Assembly (NCBI GenBank): GCA_020445665.1
Contig: JAGRGD010000138.1
Coordinates: 1 to 44,983, forward strand
DNA: 44,983 nt
Source: Rhodocyclaceae bacterium
Lineage (GTDB): Bacteria; Pseudomonadota; Gammaproteobacteria; Burkholderiales; Rhodocyclaceae
Direction: 5' to 3'
Below the pieces are notes generated by a model, which was not told the origin of the DNA, did no database searches, and saw nothing but the letters and a program-made list of their open reading frames with translations. Shown piece by piece: positions 28,424 to 37,724 of this stretch. Every line of letters begins with the position of its first letter. Position 1 is the first letter of the stretch. The translations under genes were made by a program, and so were the position numbers.

Positions 28424-29239
28424 TTATCGCCGTTGGCATGCCGGGCAATGGTAGGTTGCACGCTGGCCCATCACGCTCCGCCTGACCGGTCCGCCGCACA
28501 CCGGGCACGGTGCGTCGGCACGACCATAGACCGCATGGCTGTGCTGGAAGTAGCCGGCGCGACCATCTCCCCCGACGAAATCGCGCAGTGTGCTGCCGCC
28601 CGCACGGATGGCTTCCTCAAGGGTTTCCCGGACCGCTGCGGCCAGCCGCTCGCAGCGAGCGGGCCCCAGCTTGCCGGCTGGCGTTGCCGGATGGATGCGT
28701 GCCCGAAAGAGGCTCTCGGAAGCGTAGATGTTGCCCACCCCCACGATCCGGTGGGTGTCCATCAGGAACAGCTTGATGGGTGTCCGCAGCGTTCGTGTCG
28801 CGAGGTGGAGCCAGCGTCCGTCGAAGGCGCCCTCGAGGGGTTCGATGCCGAGATTGCGATACTGAGCAGGGGGACCGTCCTGCGGGGCGAACCAGGTAAC
28901 TAGGCCAAAGCGCCTCGGATCACGGTAGCGCAATGTCTGAGTGCCCATGACGATGTCAACGTGGTCGTGGCGGCCCGGAGGGGTGGCGGCGGGTTCGATG
29001 CGAAGGCTGCCGGACATGCCCAGATGGATCAACAGCGCATCGCGCTCGAGATCGAGCTGGAGGTATTTGCCACGCCGCCGGACCGTCGCGATGCGCTGGC
29101 CGACCACGCGCGCCGCGATGTCGCCCGGCACCGGAATGCGCAGCCGCGCTTCTCGCACCGCGACTGCTGTCACGATCTGGTCCGAGACGTGAGGCGCGAT
29201 GCCGCGCCGGGTTGTTTCGACCTCTGGCAGTTCCGGCAT
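28424..29239 (-). CDS. mutM: Formamidopyrimidine-DNA glycosylase (Fpg)
   Basis: 271 aa. The start is certain because MPELPEVE supplies the catalytic Pro2 and Glu3 after methionine removal. Lys near 58 (GKYLQLDL) and the C-terminal zinc finger (CPVCGG ... CPACQRR) are intact. It excises 8-oxoguanine and formamidopyrimidines and nicks the abasic site. It is divergent from the TPR gene, with 187 nt between the starts. The zinc-finger end falls right at the C-terminus, as usual. Confidence 0.97.
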   Translation of the reverse strand: MPELPEVETTRRGIAPHVSDQIVTAVAVREARLRIPVPGDIAARVVGQRIATVRRRGKYLQLDLERDALLIHLGMSGSLRIEPAATPPGRHDHVDIVMGTQTLRYRDPRRFGLVTWFAPQDGPPAQYRNLGIEPLEGAFDGRWLHLATRTLRTPIKLFLMDTHRIVGVGNIYASESLFRARIHPATPAGKLGPARCERLAAAVRETLEEAIRAGGSTLRDFVGGDGRAGYFQHSHAVYGRADAPCPVCGGPVRRSVMGQRATYHCPACQRR

Positions 29240-29426
29240 CCCCGCTCCTTGTCGCTTGCTTGCCGCGCTAGTTGAAAGTACCTAACATCCGTTCGGAACA
29301 GGCGTCGAGCCGAAATCTTCGCCCCGGCGAACCATATTGTATTTCGACGCTCAAACCGTCGTTGTCGGATCTCGCGGCGTCCCCGTCCCCCCGGGGATCC
29401 CGACTGGCAGAACCCGGGGAATTCTG

Positions 29427-31127
29427 ATGCACCCATTTCGCAAAACCCTCGTCATGACTGCGCTGGTCGCGGGCATGATGTCCGCTGGCGTCGTGTCAGC
29501 CGAAGCACCCGCTGCCCAGGGGAGTCCGCCGCCGGGAGAGGAATCCCTGTCTGCGCAGACGCTCTACCAGTTTCTGCTCGCCGAGATCGCCGGCTCGCGG
29601 GGCCGGCTCGACGTTTCGGTGCAGGCCTACATGGAACTGGCTCGGCGGACCCGAGACCCCCGCATCGCCAAGCGGGCGGCGGAGATTGCGCTGTTTGCCC
29701 GCAACATGGGGGCGGCGACCGAGGCGGCCCGACTGTGGAACGAGCTGGAGCCAGATTCGGAAGAGGCCCAGCGGGTCCTGTCCGGCGTGCTGATGCGCAC
29801 CGGGGCCCGGATCGAGGAACTCGAGGCCCACCTCGCCAAGGCGCTGGCCGGCGCTGGTGAGCGTCTGCCCCAGCACCTGCTCGGCCTCAACGGCGCGATG
29901 GTCCGGGTCGAGGACAAGGCGGCTGCTCGGGACGTGATCGATCGCGTGACCGAACCCTACCTGGCGCTTGGCGAGTCGTACTTTGCGCGGGCCCACGCTG
30001 CCTTCAACGCCAATGACTCCGCGGCAGCCCTGCGCCACCTCGACAGCGCGCTCGAGCGGCGGCCGGACTGGGAACCGGCGGTGTTGATGAAGGCGCAGTT
30101 GATGCAGCATGAGCAGCCGACCCAGGCCTTGATGCTGCTGAGGGACTTCACCAACAAGCACCCGGAGAGCCGGCAGGCCAGGCTGGTGCTGTCCCGCGCA
30201 CTGGCCGCAGGGAAGCTCTACCGGGAGGCTCGCGACAGTTTCGACATACTCCTTGAGACGACGCCCGATGACAGCGAGATGCTGAACTCATCGGCCCTGT
30301 TGTCGATGCAGATCGAGGACTGGGACGCGGCCGAGCGACGACTGCATGAATTGCTGCGGCTCAGCCCCGACGATGGCGACCGGATTCGCCTGCTCCTCGG
30401 TCAGGTGGCGGCCGGGCGCGGCAACGACAAGCTGGCCGAGCAGTACTACCGGGCCGTCGATTCGGGCGAGGAGTACGTTCAGGCGCGCTTCCTGATGGCG
30501 CAGGCGCAGGCGCGACAAGGTGATATCGAGGGCGCCCGCAAGACGCTGCAGGCGCTCGAAGGCGACGCTGCGCAGCGCGCCCGCGCGCGCGTCGCGGAAG
30601 CCCAGATCCTGCGTGATGCCGGGCAGTTGCAGGCAGCCTACGACTTGCTGGAGGCTGAACTGAGCAGCCGCGCCGATGATCCCGACCTGCTCTATGAGAC
30701 CGCGCTGCTCGCAGAGCGTCTGGGGCGGCCCGACGTCATGGAGGGGCGCCTGCGGATGTTGCTGGACGCGAACCCGGACAACGCCCATGCGCTCAATGCC
30801 CTCGGCTACTCGTTTGCCGATCGCGGTGTGCGGCTCGATGAAGCCTATTCCCTGATCAAGCGGGCCAATGAAATCCGCCCCGAGGACCCTTTCATCCTCG
30901 ACAGCCTTGGCTGGGTCTATTTCAAGAAGGGCGAACACGGCCGGGCCCTGGAGTTTCTGCAGCGGGCCTATGATCAGCGCAGCGATCCGGAGATTGCCGC
31001 CCACGTGGGTGAGGTCCTGTGGGCCATGGAGCGCCACGACGAGGCAAGGCAGGTCTGGAACGAGGCCCGGGAGCGTCATCCCGACAGCGAGGAACTGAAG
31101 GCCGTCATCAAGCGGCTTTCGAATTGA
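29427..31127 (+). CDS. Exported tetratricopeptide repeat protein
   Basis: 566 aa. The start is the ATG giving a signal peptide (MHPFRKTLVMTALVAGMMSA..., cleavage near VVSAEA), with GGGGA about 8 nt upstream. Several TPR units follow, clearest at about 240-345 and at the C-terminus (NAHALNALGYSFADRG, PEDPFILDSLGWVYFKKGEH). The gene sits directly before lolB and ispE, where many gammaproteobacteria carry a TPR gene of this size. It probably serves as a periplasmic or outer-membrane scaffold, but no specific role is established from sequence. Its stop overlaps a possible TTG start of lolB. Confidence 0.88.
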   Translation: MHPFRKTLVMTALVAGMMSAGVVSAEAPAAQGSPPPGEESLSAQTLYQFLLAEIAGSRGRLDVSVQAYMELARRTRDPRIAKRAAEIALFARNMGAATEAARLWNELEPDSEEAQRVLSGVLMRTGARIEELEAHLAKALAGAGERLPQHLLGLNGAMVRVEDKAAARDVIDRVTEPYLALGESYFARAHAAFNANDSAAALRHLDSALERRPDWEPAVLMKAQLMQHEQPTQALMLLRDFTNKHPESRQARLVLSRALAAGKLYREARDSFDILLETTPDDSEMLNSSALLSMQIEDWDAAERRLHELLRLSPDDGDRIRLLLGQVAAGRGNDKLAEQYYRAVDSGEEYVQARFLMAQAQARQGDIEGARKTLQALEGDAAQRARARVAEAQILRDAGQLQAAYDLLEAELSSRADDPDLLYETALLAERLGRPDVMEGRLRMLLDANPDNAHALNALGYSFADRGVRLDEAYSLIKRANEIRPEDPFILDSLGWVYFKKGEHGRALEFLQRAYDQRSDPEIAAHVGEVLWAMERHDEARQVWNEARERHPDSEELKAVIKRLSN

Positions 31128-31699
31128 ACCGCCGTGTCATGCGTGGCCTGGCGGTCGTGATCGCCAGCGGGGTGGTATTCGGATGTGCAACACCTTCGAG
31201 TCAGCCAGTGGCCGAGGTTCAGCGCACACAGGTGAATGACTTCCAGCTCGAGGCCCGCGTGTCGGTCCGGGATGGGTCGCGCAGTTCCGCGACAAGCATT
31301 TTCTGGAGTCACCGGCCGACCGCGGACGAGATTGATTTTCTCGCGCCGACCGGACAGGTCATGGGCCGTCTCGAGAGCAGCGCCGCAGGGGCCGTGCTTC
31401 AGTTGCCGGGCGGCGAAAGGCGCAGCGCCCCGACCCTCGATGCACTGGCAAGTGAGCTCTTCGGCATCGAGGTGCCCGTTTCCCGCTTGTCCCGCTGGGT
31501 CCAGGCCGCGCCCGGCACTGCGGCGAGGCGCCTGCGCAGCGACCAGACTGGGCGGCCGGCTCTGATTTCCGAGGGCGGCTGGGTCGTCGAGTATGTGAGC
31601 TACGCCGACGAATCGGCTCAAGCCCCGGTCCGACGCCTGGAGGCGCGCTGGGGCGAGGTGCAGATCCAGATGATCGTTGACGACTGGAGCGCACGGTGA
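31124..31699 (+). CDS. lolB: Outer membrane lipoprotein chaperone LolB
   Basis: 191 aa if translation begins at TTG 31124, which overlaps the TPR-gene stop and gives a basic n-region (NRRVMR). ATG 31139 would give a 186-aa form with a short 15-residue leader. The lipobox is VVFGC, with an unusual Phe at -2. The LolB fold is recognisable from FQLEARVSVRDGSRSSATSIFW through the LPGGERRSAPTLDAL loop to GWVVEYVSYAD. LolB receives lipoproteins from LolA and inserts them into the outer membrane. Its stop overlaps the GTG start of ispE. Context (lolB-ispE-tRNA-prs) supports the call strongly. Confidence 0.9.
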   Translation: MNRRVMRGLAVVIASGVVFGCATPSSQPVAEVQRTQVNDFQLEARVSVRDGSRSSATSIFWSHRPTADEIDFLAPTGQVMGRLESSAAGAVLQLPGGERRSAPTLDALASELFGIEVPVSRLSRWVQAAPGTAARRLRSDQTGRPALISEGGWVVEYVSYADESAQAPVRRLEARWGEVQIQMIVDDWSAR

Positions 31700-32538
31700 G
31701 CGAACGCCTGTGTTGCCCCGCGCCGGCCAAGATCAACCTGTTCCTGCATGTCGTCGGGCGTCGCGACGACGGCTACCATCTCTTGCAGTCCGTCTTCCGG
31801 CTCATCGACTGGGCCGACGAGATCACCGTCGCGGATCGTGATGATGGCCGCATCGCCCGGGTGCAGCCCTTGCCTGGCGTGGACGAATCCCTTGATCTGA
31901 CGATCCGCGCGGCACGCCTGCTGCAGCAGGCCACCGGCGTGCGCCGGGGCGCGACCATTGGCGTCGACAAGCGACTGCCCATGGGGGGCGGCATCGGCGG
32001 TGGCAGCAGTGACGCGGCAACGGTCATGCTGGCGCTCAATCGCCTCTGGGGGCTGGGGCTTCGGCGGTCAGAGTTGATGGCGCTCGGACTGAAGCTGGGT
32101 GCCGACGTGCCCTTCTTTCTTTTCGGTCGCGATGCGTTCGTGGAGGGCATCGGCGAGCAACTGAAAGCAGTGAATCTGGCACCGGCCTGGTATGTGGTGA
32201 TTGCGCCACAGGTGAGTGTGCCGACACCGGCGATATTTTCCGATCCAGACTTGACTCGCGATACCGCTCCAATCAGAATGGCGGACTTCGCAGCGAGCAC
32301 CACTCGCAACGATCTGGAACCTGTGGTCCGGCTTCGATACCCGGAAGTCGATCGCGCAATCCGTTGGCTGGAGCGATTTTCGCCGGCCCGAATGTCCGGA
32401 TCGGGGAGTTGCCTTTTTGCGCAGTTCCCATCGCAAGGTGACGCGCTGCAGGTCGTGGCCCAGTGCCCTGTGGAATGGACGGCAAAGTGTGTACAATCGC
32501 TGCCCGGTCATCCACTGCGGGATTGGGCGGACGACTGA
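31696..32538 (+). CDS. ispE: 4-diphosphocytidyl-2-C-methyl-D-erythritol kinase
   Basis: 280 aa with a GTG start overlapping the lolB stop (GTGA) and GGAG about 9 nt upstream. GHMP kinase motifs are PAPAKINLFLHV (8-19), the ATP loop PMGGGIGGGSSDAATVM and the C-terminal MSGSGSCLFAQF. It phosphorylates CDP-methylerythritol in the non-mevalonate isoprenoid pathway. Its last part carries a candidate promoter for the tRNA gene that follows. Confidence 0.96.
   Translation: MSERLCCPAPAKINLFLHVVGRRDDGYHLLQSVFRLIDWADEITVADRDDGRIARVQPLPGVDESLDLTIRAARLLQQATGVRRGATIGVDKRLPMGGGIGGGSSDAATVMLALNRLWGLGLRRSELMALGLKLGADVPFFLFGRDAFVEGIGEQLKAVNLAPAWYVVIAPQVSVPTPAIFSDPDLTRDTAPIRMADFAASTTRNDLEPVVRLRYPEVDRAIRWLERFSPARMSGSGSCLFAQFPSQGDALQVVAQCPVEWTAKCVQSLPGHPLRDWADD
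32469..32497 (+). promoter_or_regulatory. Candidate promoter for tRNA-Gln inside ispE
   Basis: A good -10 box (TACAAT, 32492-32497) is followed by a GC-rich discriminator, as expected for a stable-RNA promoter. The -35 (TGTGGA) is weak. Predicted initiation is about 45 nt before the tRNA. Confidence 0.35.
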
Positions 32539-32548
32539 ATGAGTTACT

Positions 32549-32625
32549 TGGGGAGTCGCCAAGTCGGTTAAGGCACCGGATTTTGATTCCGGCATTCGAG
32601 GGTTCGAATCCTTCCTCCCCAGCCA
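32549..32625 (+). tRNA. tRNA-Gln (anticodon TTG)
   Basis: 77 nt with encoded CCA. The acceptor stem pairs TGGGGAG (32549-32555) with CTCCCCA (32615-32621), leaving G as discriminator. The anticodon stem CCGGA/TCCGG encloses the loop TTTTGAT, giving anticodon TTG at 32583-32585. The T-loop is GGTTCGAATCC. The sequence closely matches known bacterial tRNA-Gln. It lies between ispE and prs, a conserved place for this tRNA in gammaproteobacteria. Confidence 0.97.
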
Positions 32626-32633
32626 AAATTCAT

Positions 32634-32665
32634 CGGGCAGGCGCCAAGCCTGCCCGAGTCGTTTT
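32634..32665 (+). terminator. Terminator after tRNA-Gln
   Basis: A 9-bp perfect stem (32634-32642 with 32648-32656) and 5-nt loop is followed by AGTCGTTTT. It can end the tRNA transcript before prs, perhaps partially. Confidence 0.7.
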
Positions 32666-32703
32666 GGTCGCACGCCGTATTCGTTGAGCATCGGAGTACC
32701 TCG

Positions 32704-33654
32704 ATGGCCTCTGGCAACCTGATGGTGTTCACGGGGAACGCCAACCCGAAACTCGCAGCTGATGTCGTCCGGCGTCTCGGCATGTCCCTCGGCGCCGCGA
32801 CCGTCGGTCGGTTCTCCGACGGCGAGGTCAATGTCGAGCTGCTGCAGAACGTTCGTGGCAAGGACGTCTTCGTCCTCCAGCCGACCGGCGCCCCGACCAA
32901 TGAGAATCTGATGGAACTCGTGATTCTCGTCGATGCGCTCAAGCGCGCGTCGGCGGGGCGGATCACGGCGGCCATTCCCTACTTCGGCTACGCCCGCCAG
33001 GATCGCCGGCCGCGCTCTGCGCGGGTGCCGATCACGGCCAAGGTGGTTGCCAACATGCTGCAGGCGGTCGGCGTGCAGCGGCTGCTGACCATGGACCTCC
33101 ACGCCGACCAGATCCAGGGCTTTTTCGATATCGCGGTCGACAACGTCTATGCGGCACCGGTATTGCTCGCCGACCTCGACAAGCAGAAGTACGACGACCT
33201 GCTCGTGGTCTCGCCCGACGTCGGCGGCGTGGTTCGGGCCCGGGCCTTCGCCAAGCGTCTCGAGTGCGACCTGGCGATCATCGACAAGCGCCGTCCGAAG
33301 GCCAACGTCTCCGAGGTGATGAACATCATCGGCGAGGTCAAGGACCGCACCTGCGTGATCATGGACGACATCGTCGATACCGCCGGCACGCTGTGCAAGG
33401 CGGCCCAGGCCTTGAAGGACAACGGTGCGCGCCGGGTACTCTCTTACTGTACCCACGCGGTGCTGTCGGGCGCCGCCGTGAGCCGCATCGCCGATTCGGC
33501 CCTCGACGAACTGGTCGTGACCGACACCTTGCCCCTGCGGGAAGACGCCAAGGCCTGCAGCCGGATCCGTCAGATTTCGGTGGCGTCGCTGCTGGCCGAT
33601 ACGATGCTGCGCATCAGCAACGAGGAGTCGGTCAGCTCGCTGTTCATGGAATAG
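32704..33654 (+). CDS. prs: Ribose-phosphate pyrophosphokinase
   Basis: 316 aa, usual length for class I PRPP synthetase. Motifs in order: [22 protein letters not shown], the flexible-loop [18 protein letters not shown] (about 97-114), [11 protein letters not shown] and the PRPP-binding [13 protein letters not shown] (about 218-230). It makes PRPP from ribose 5-phosphate and ATP for nucleotide, histidine, tryptophan and NAD synthesis. GGAG lies 9 nt before the ATG. rplY follows after 82 nt. Confidence 0.98.
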   Translation: MASGNLMVFTGNANPKLAADVVRRLGMSLGAATVGRFSDGEVNVELLQNVRGKDVFVLQPTGAPTNENLMELVILVDALKRASAGRITAAIPYFGYARQDRRPRSARVPITAKVVANMLQAVGVQRLLTMDLHADQIQGFFDIAVDNVYAAPVLLADLDKQKYDDLLVVSPDVGGVVRARAFAKRLECDLAIIDKRRPKANVSEVMNIIGEVKDRTCVIMDDIVDTAGTLCKAAQALKDNGARRVLSYCTHAVLSGAAVSRIADSALDELVVTDTLPLREDAKACSRIRQISVASLLADTMLRISNEESVSSLFME

Positions 33655-33665
33655 ATTTTTTGCGT

Positions 33666-33684
33666 CGTCGCCCAAGCGGCGACG
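33666..33684 (+). terminator. Hairpin between prs and rplY
   Basis: A 7-bp stem (33666-33672 with 33678-33684) and 5-nt loop lies just after the prs stop, preceded rather than followed by a T-run. It may be an attenuator or processing site. On the reverse strand it would resemble a terminator. Confidence 0.35.
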
Positions 33685-33736
33685 TGTGTCTGGCCCCGTC
33701 TGGTCGCGGTCGGGGTCTCTTTACTCAGGAGTCATC

Positions 33737-34351
33737 ATGGAAATCCAAATCAAAGCCAGCAAGCGCGAGGACCAGGGATCGGGTGCGAGCCGCCGCCTGC
33801 GTCGCGCCGGCATGCTGCCGGGCATCATCTATGGCGGTGACAAGGCGGCCACCCCGGTCACCTTCGATCACAACGATCTGTACCACCTGCTGCAGAAAGA
33901 GGCGTTCCACGCCTCGGTCCTGACCATCGACGTCGAGGGCACCAAGGAAACCGCCGTCCTGCGCGACAGCCAGTGGCACGCCTTCCGGCCGCAGGTTCTG
34001 CACCTGGATTTCCAGCGTGTCGACGCGACCCACAAGATTCACCTCAAGGTGCCGCTCCACTTTGTCAATGACGAGATCTGCCCGGGCGTGAAGCTCGAGG
34101 GCGGCATGGTCTCCCACGTCATTACCGAGCTCGACATCCAGTGCCTGCCGAAGGATCTGCCGGAGTTCATCGAGGTGGACCTTAAGGACCTGGCGGGCAA
34201 CAAGCCCATCCATGTATCCGAACTGGCCCTGCCGGCCGGCGTCGAACTGGCGCAGCACGGCGAAGGCGATCCGATCGTCGCGACGGTGCTGAAGACCGGC
34301 GGTGGCGAGACGACCGACGAGGGTGGCGACGAAGAGGGCTCTGCCGAGTAA
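33737..34351 (+). CDS. rplY: 50S ribosomal protein L25, long Ctc form
   Basis: 204 aa. The start is set by CAGGAG 6 nt upstream. The 5S-rRNA-binding L25 domain is about residues 1-95 ([26 protein letters not shown]). The TL5/Ctc C-terminal beta domain is about 96-190, with an acidic tail ([13 protein letters not shown]). It is the two-domain general-stress form rather than the 94-aa E. coli form. prs-rplY-pth-ychF is a conserved order. Confidence 0.96.
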   Translation: MEIQIKASKREDQGSGASRRLRRAGMLPGIIYGGDKAATPVTFDHNDLYHLLQKEAFHASVLTIDVEGTKETAVLRDSQWHAFRPQVLHLDFQRVDATHKIHLKVPLHFVNDEICPGVKLEGGMVSHVITELDIQCLPKDLPEFIEVDLKDLAGNKPIHVSELALPAGVELAQHGEGDPIVATVLKTGGGETTDEGGDEEGSAE

Positions 34352-34396
34352 GTCGCCCTGGGGGCGTGACATGAACCCCGCGCTTGAAGAGAGCCC

Positions 34397-35002
34397 ATGA
34401 CACGTCCCCCTCCACGCTTGATCGTCGGCCTCGGCAATCCCGGGGCCGACTATGACCAGACCCGGCACAACGCCGGGTTTTGGCTTTGTGAGCGGCTTGC
34501 CGCGTCCCACGGCGCCGCGTTCGCCACGGAAGCCCGCTTCCATGGTCGGGTCGCGAAGTGTCCGCCGGCCGGCGGCTGGGTGCTGATGCCCCAGACCTTC
34601 ATGAACCGGTCCGGCCAGGCGGTCGGCGCGCTGGCGCGCTTCTACCGCATCGATGCGGCCGAGATCCTCGTCGTTCATGACGAACTCGACATACCGCCGG
34701 GCCAGTTGCGGCTCAAGTTCGGCGGTGGCATGGGTGGCCACAACGGCCTCAAGGACATCACCGCCCATCTGGGCACCCAGGATTACTGGCGGCTGCGGAT
34801 CGGTATCGGTCATCCCGGCGATCGCAACGAGGTCATCAACTTCGTTTTGAAGCCCCCGCGACGCGAGGAGCAGGCCCTGATCGACGAAGCCATCGATCGC
34901 GCACTCGCAAACTGGCCGGACCTGGTCAAGGGCGACTGGAACCGCGCCGGCACCCGCCTCAACGCCCGCCCCGGCGGGAAGCAGAACAGCAAGGATGTGT
35001 GA
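34397..35002 (+). CDS. pth: Peptidyl-tRNA hydrolase
   Basis: 201 aa. The active-site elements are complete: GLGNPGADYDQTRHNAGFW (Asn and catalytic His about 12-26), FMNRSGQAVG, and the aspartate in LVVHDELDIPPG, followed by KFGGGMGGHNGLKDI. It recycles peptidyl-tRNA that drops off ribosomes. GAAGAGAG lies just before the ATG. ychF begins 3 nt after the stop. Confidence 0.97.
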   Translation: MTRPPPRLIVGLGNPGADYDQTRHNAGFWLCERLAASHGAAFATEARFHGRVAKCPPAGGWVLMPQTFMNRSGQAVGALARFYRIDAAEILVVHDELDIPPGQLRLKFGGGMGGHNGLKDITAHLGTQDYWRLRIGIGHPGDRNEVINFVLKPPRREEQALIDEAIDRALANWPDLVKGDWNRAGTRLNARPGGKQNSKDV

Positions 35003-35005
35003 GCT

Positions 35006-36097
35006 ATGAGTCTCCAATGCGGCATCGTCGGCCTGCCCAACGTCGGCAAGTCGACCCTTTTCAATGCACTGACCAAGGCCGGCATCCAGGCCGAGAACTA
35101 TCCCTTCTGCACGATCGAACCGAACGTCGGCATCGTCGAGGTGCCGGACCCGCGCCTCGATCAGCTGTCTGCGATCGTCAATCCCCAGCGCGTCCAGCCT
35201 GCCATCGTCGAATTCGTGGACATCGCCGGCCTGGTCGCCGGCGCGTCGAAGGGCGAAGGCCTGGGCAACCAGTTTCTGGCAAACATTCGCGAGACCGACG
35301 CGATCGTCAACGTGGTGCGCTGCTTCGACGACGAGAACGTGGTGCATGTGAATGGGCGCGTGGACCCGATCGCAGACATCGAGACAATCGGTACCGAACT
35401 CGCGCTGGCCGACCTGGCGACGGTCGAGAAAACCCTCAACCGGGAACAGAAGAAGGCCCGCGCGGGCGACAAGGAGGCGCAGAAACTGGCCGCCGTGCTC
35501 GAGCGCCTGCTGCCCCACCTGAACGAAGGCAAGCCGGCCCGCAGCGCCGGGCTGTCGGACGACGACAAGCTCATCGTCAAGTCCCTTTGCCTGCTCACCC
35601 TGAAGCCGGCGATGTACGTCGCCAACGTCGCCGAGGACGGTTTCGAGAACAACCCGCATCTGGATCGCCTGAAGGCGCTGGCGGATGGGGAGGGTGCGCC
35701 GGTGGTGGCCCTGTGCGCCGCCATCGAGGCCGAGATTGCCGACCTCGACGACGCCGACAAGGGCGACTTCCTGGCCTCGATGGGCCTCGAGGAGCCGGGC
35801 CTCGACCGCCTGATCCGCAGCGCCTACCGCCTGCTGGGCCTGCAGACCTATTTCACGGCCGGCGTGAAGGAGGTGCGGGCGTGGACGATCCACATCGGCG
35901 ACACCGCGCCCCAGGCCGCCGGCGTGATCCATACCGACTTTGAGCGCGGCTTCATCCGCGCCCAGACCATCGCCTTCGATGACTTCATCCAGTTCAAGGG
36001 TGAGACCGGCGCCAAGGAGGCGGGCAAAATGCGCGCCGAGGGCAAGGACTACGTGGTCAAGGACGGAGACGTCATGAACTTCCTGTTCAACGTCTGA
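35006..36097 (+). CDS. ychF: Ribosome-binding ATPase YchF (Obg/OLA1 family)
   Basis: 363 aa, same length as E. coli YchF. G1 is [18 protein letters not shown] (8-25) and G3 is [10 protein letters not shown]. The specificity motif reads NVAE instead of NKxD, which explains the known ATP preference. The helical insertion (about 130-175) and C-terminal TGS domain (about 280-363, ending [10 protein letters not shown]) are present. It ends the prs-rplY-pth-ychF run. Confidence 0.97.
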   Translation: MSLQCGIVGLPNVGKSTLFNALTKAGIQAENYPFCTIEPNVGIVEVPDPRLDQLSAIVNPQRVQPAIVEFVDIAGLVAGASKGEGLGNQFLANIRETDAIVNVVRCFDDENVVHVNGRVDPIADIETIGTELALADLATVEKTLNREQKKARAGDKEAQKLAAVLERLLPHLNEGKPARSAGLSDDDKLIVKSLCLLTLKPAMYVANVAEDGFENNPHLDRLKALADGEGAPVVALCAAIEAEIADLDDADKGDFLASMGLEEPGLDRLIRSAYRLLGLQTYFTAGVKEVRAWTIHIGDTAPQAAGVIHTDFERGFIRAQTIAFDDFIQFKGETGAKEAGKMRAEGKDYVVKDGDVMNFLFNV

Positions 36098-36115
36098 CCG
36101 GACTGGCTCAGCCGG

Positions 36116-36146
36116 AAAAAAGGCGCACCCACGGGTGCGCCTTTTT
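36116..36146. terminator. Strong bidirectional terminator between ychF and the aspartate kinase gene
   Basis: An 8-bp GC stem (36122-36129 with 36134-36141, CACG loop) is flanked by an A-run on the left and a T-run on the right. It can terminate the convergent transcripts from both sides. Confidence 0.92.
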
Positions 36147-36167
36147 CGTTCGCCTGGCCGGCGTTGC

Positions 36168-37574
36168 TCAGCCGGCCGGATTCACGCAGAGCGCCTGGTT
36201 GAGGGCCTTGATCGCGGTCTTGTAGTCGCCGCGGTCAATGACGAACTGCATGTTCACCTGGCGCAGGGGCTGGGAGACGCAATTGACGTTGACGCTGGCG
36301 TCCGCCAGGGCCTGGGCGGCGCGGGCCAGGACGCCGGGGATCGCGATGTTGGAGCCGATCGCGCAGACGATCGCGCTGGGCTTGACCGTGACGATCTGGT
36401 AGCGGGCCTCGAGCTCCGACACCAGCGCCTCGGTGACCGAGCTCTCCCACACCAGGTGGGCGATCGAGTTGGCGTTGGTGGCCTTGAGGATGTAGGACAC
36501 GTCGTGCTCGCACAGGATGCCCATCAGGTCGTGGTCGAAGCCCACGGCGCCGACCATGCCGGGGTCGTGGATCTCGAGCAGGGTGACCTTGTCCGAGCCG
36601 CTGATGATCTCGACGCGTGCCCGTTGGCCGACGAAATCCTTGGTGATCAGCGTACCGGGGTGGTCCGGCTCGAAGGTGTTCTTCAGGCGGATCGGGATGC
36701 CGGCCAGTTCCATCGGCTTGGCGGCCTTCGGGTGGATCGCCTCCATGCCTACGTCGGCGAGCTGATCGGCGACGTCATAGTTGGTGTTGCCGACCACGAT
36801 GGCGTTCTCGATGCCGACCAGGTTGGGATCCGCCGACGAGAGGTGGAACTCCTTGTGGATCACCGCCTCGGCCGGGCGGACCTCGACGGCGATCTTGCTG
36901 AAGGTGACCTCCGAGTAGCCCCGGTCGAACTCCCGCATGATGCCCTCGATGCCCTTGGTGTAGCCGGTGGCGACCACCACCGAATTGGCCAGGTCGAGGC
37001 CGGCGAAGCTCTTGTGGATGCGCTGGTCGATGGTCCAGGCCTCGTCGTCGTTGAAACCCGCCAGGTCCATCAGGGTCGCATTGACGCCGTTGGCCTTGAG
37101 GATCTCGACCGAGTTGAAGGCGCTGTGGGATTCGCCGATCGAGGCCAGCACCTCGCGGGCCGCCAGCAACACGTCCTTGCGGTCCAGGTAGCCGCTGGCC
37201 AGCACGTGGTGCATGGCCTCGAGGTAGGTGCGGGCCTGGGCGATCCGCTCATCCACGAAGCGGTCGGCGACGTCCAGTGGCAGCCCGAGGTCGGCATAGC
37301 CGGCGTTGAGCTTCTTGAGGCTCACGGCCAGTCCGTCGAGCGCGGTCTGATAGCCGGCGTCCTCGGCGAACAGGGCGTAGATGCCGCGCTCGCCGGTCTT
37401 CTTGTGCTCCAGCAGCTGATTGGTGACGCCGGAATAGGCCGATACGACGTAGATGCGGCCGGTGATGCGGGCCTTGTCGTAGAGCATGATGTGGCGCAGC
37501 ACGTCTCCGAAGGCCGTCATCGAGGTGCCGCCGATCTTCTCGACGGAGATCTGGGTCTGGGAGGGGTTTGCCAT
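36168..37574 (-). CDS. Aspartate kinase, Ask_Ect-like subtype
   Basis: 468 aa. The N-terminal kinase motif is VEKIGGTSM (11-19), not the usual VxKYGGTS. Other features are VVSAYSGVTNQLLEHKKTGE, GESHSAFNS, VVATGYT, FDRGYSEVTF, HKEFHLSSADPNLVG, TNYDVADQL and MEAIHPKAAK, followed by tandem ACT domains (about 340-460). From memory this set closely matches the specialised aspartokinase found in ectoine clusters (Ask_Ect). No ectABC genes are in the window, and the neighbours are unrelated. It phosphorylates aspartate, the first step toward lysine, threonine, methionine and ectoine. It may be the general enzyme here or serve osmolyte synthesis; the sequence alone does not decide. AGGAA lies about 9 nt upstream. 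It is divergent from gluQ. Confidence 0.9.
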   Translation of the reverse strand: MANPSQTQISVEKIGGTSMTAFGDVLRHIMLYDKARITGRIYVVSAYSGVTNQLLEHKKTGERGIYALFAEDAGYQTALDGLAVSLKKLNAGYADLGLPLDVADRFVDERIAQARTYLEAMHHVLASGYLDRKDVLLAAREVLASIGESHSAFNSVEILKANGVNATLMDLAGFNDDEAWTIDQRIHKSFAGLDLANSVVVATGYTKGIEGIMREFDRGYSEVTFSKIAVEVRPAEAVIHKEFHLSSADPNLVGIENAIVVGNTNYDVADQLADVGMEAIHPKAAKPMELAGIPIRLKNTFEPDHPGTLITKDFVGQRARVEIISGSDKVTLLEIHDPGMVGAVGFDHDLMGILCEHDVSYILKATNANSIAHLVWESSVTEALVSELEARYQIVTVKPSAIVCAIGSNIAIPGVLARAAQALADASVNVNCVSQPLRQVNMQFVIDRGDYKTAIKALNQALCVNPAG

Positions 37575-37724
37575 GCGTCGCGTTCCTGAATCGTGGGGAC
37601 CGGCGCGCGGGGCCCCGATCCGGACAAAAGACGCAATTGTCTCCGAGCTGGGCCGGAGTTTCCAGCCTCATGTATCGTTTCGGGGCTGGTCGGCTCAGGC
37701 CGGCCGTTAGAACCTCTCACCCGG

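Noticed and set aside
36135-37589. 484-aa plus-strand open frame opposite the aspartate kinase gene
   Set aside because: It is antisense to a well-conserved kinase, full of Asp/Gly/Val low-complexity sequence, and begins inside the ychF terminator region.
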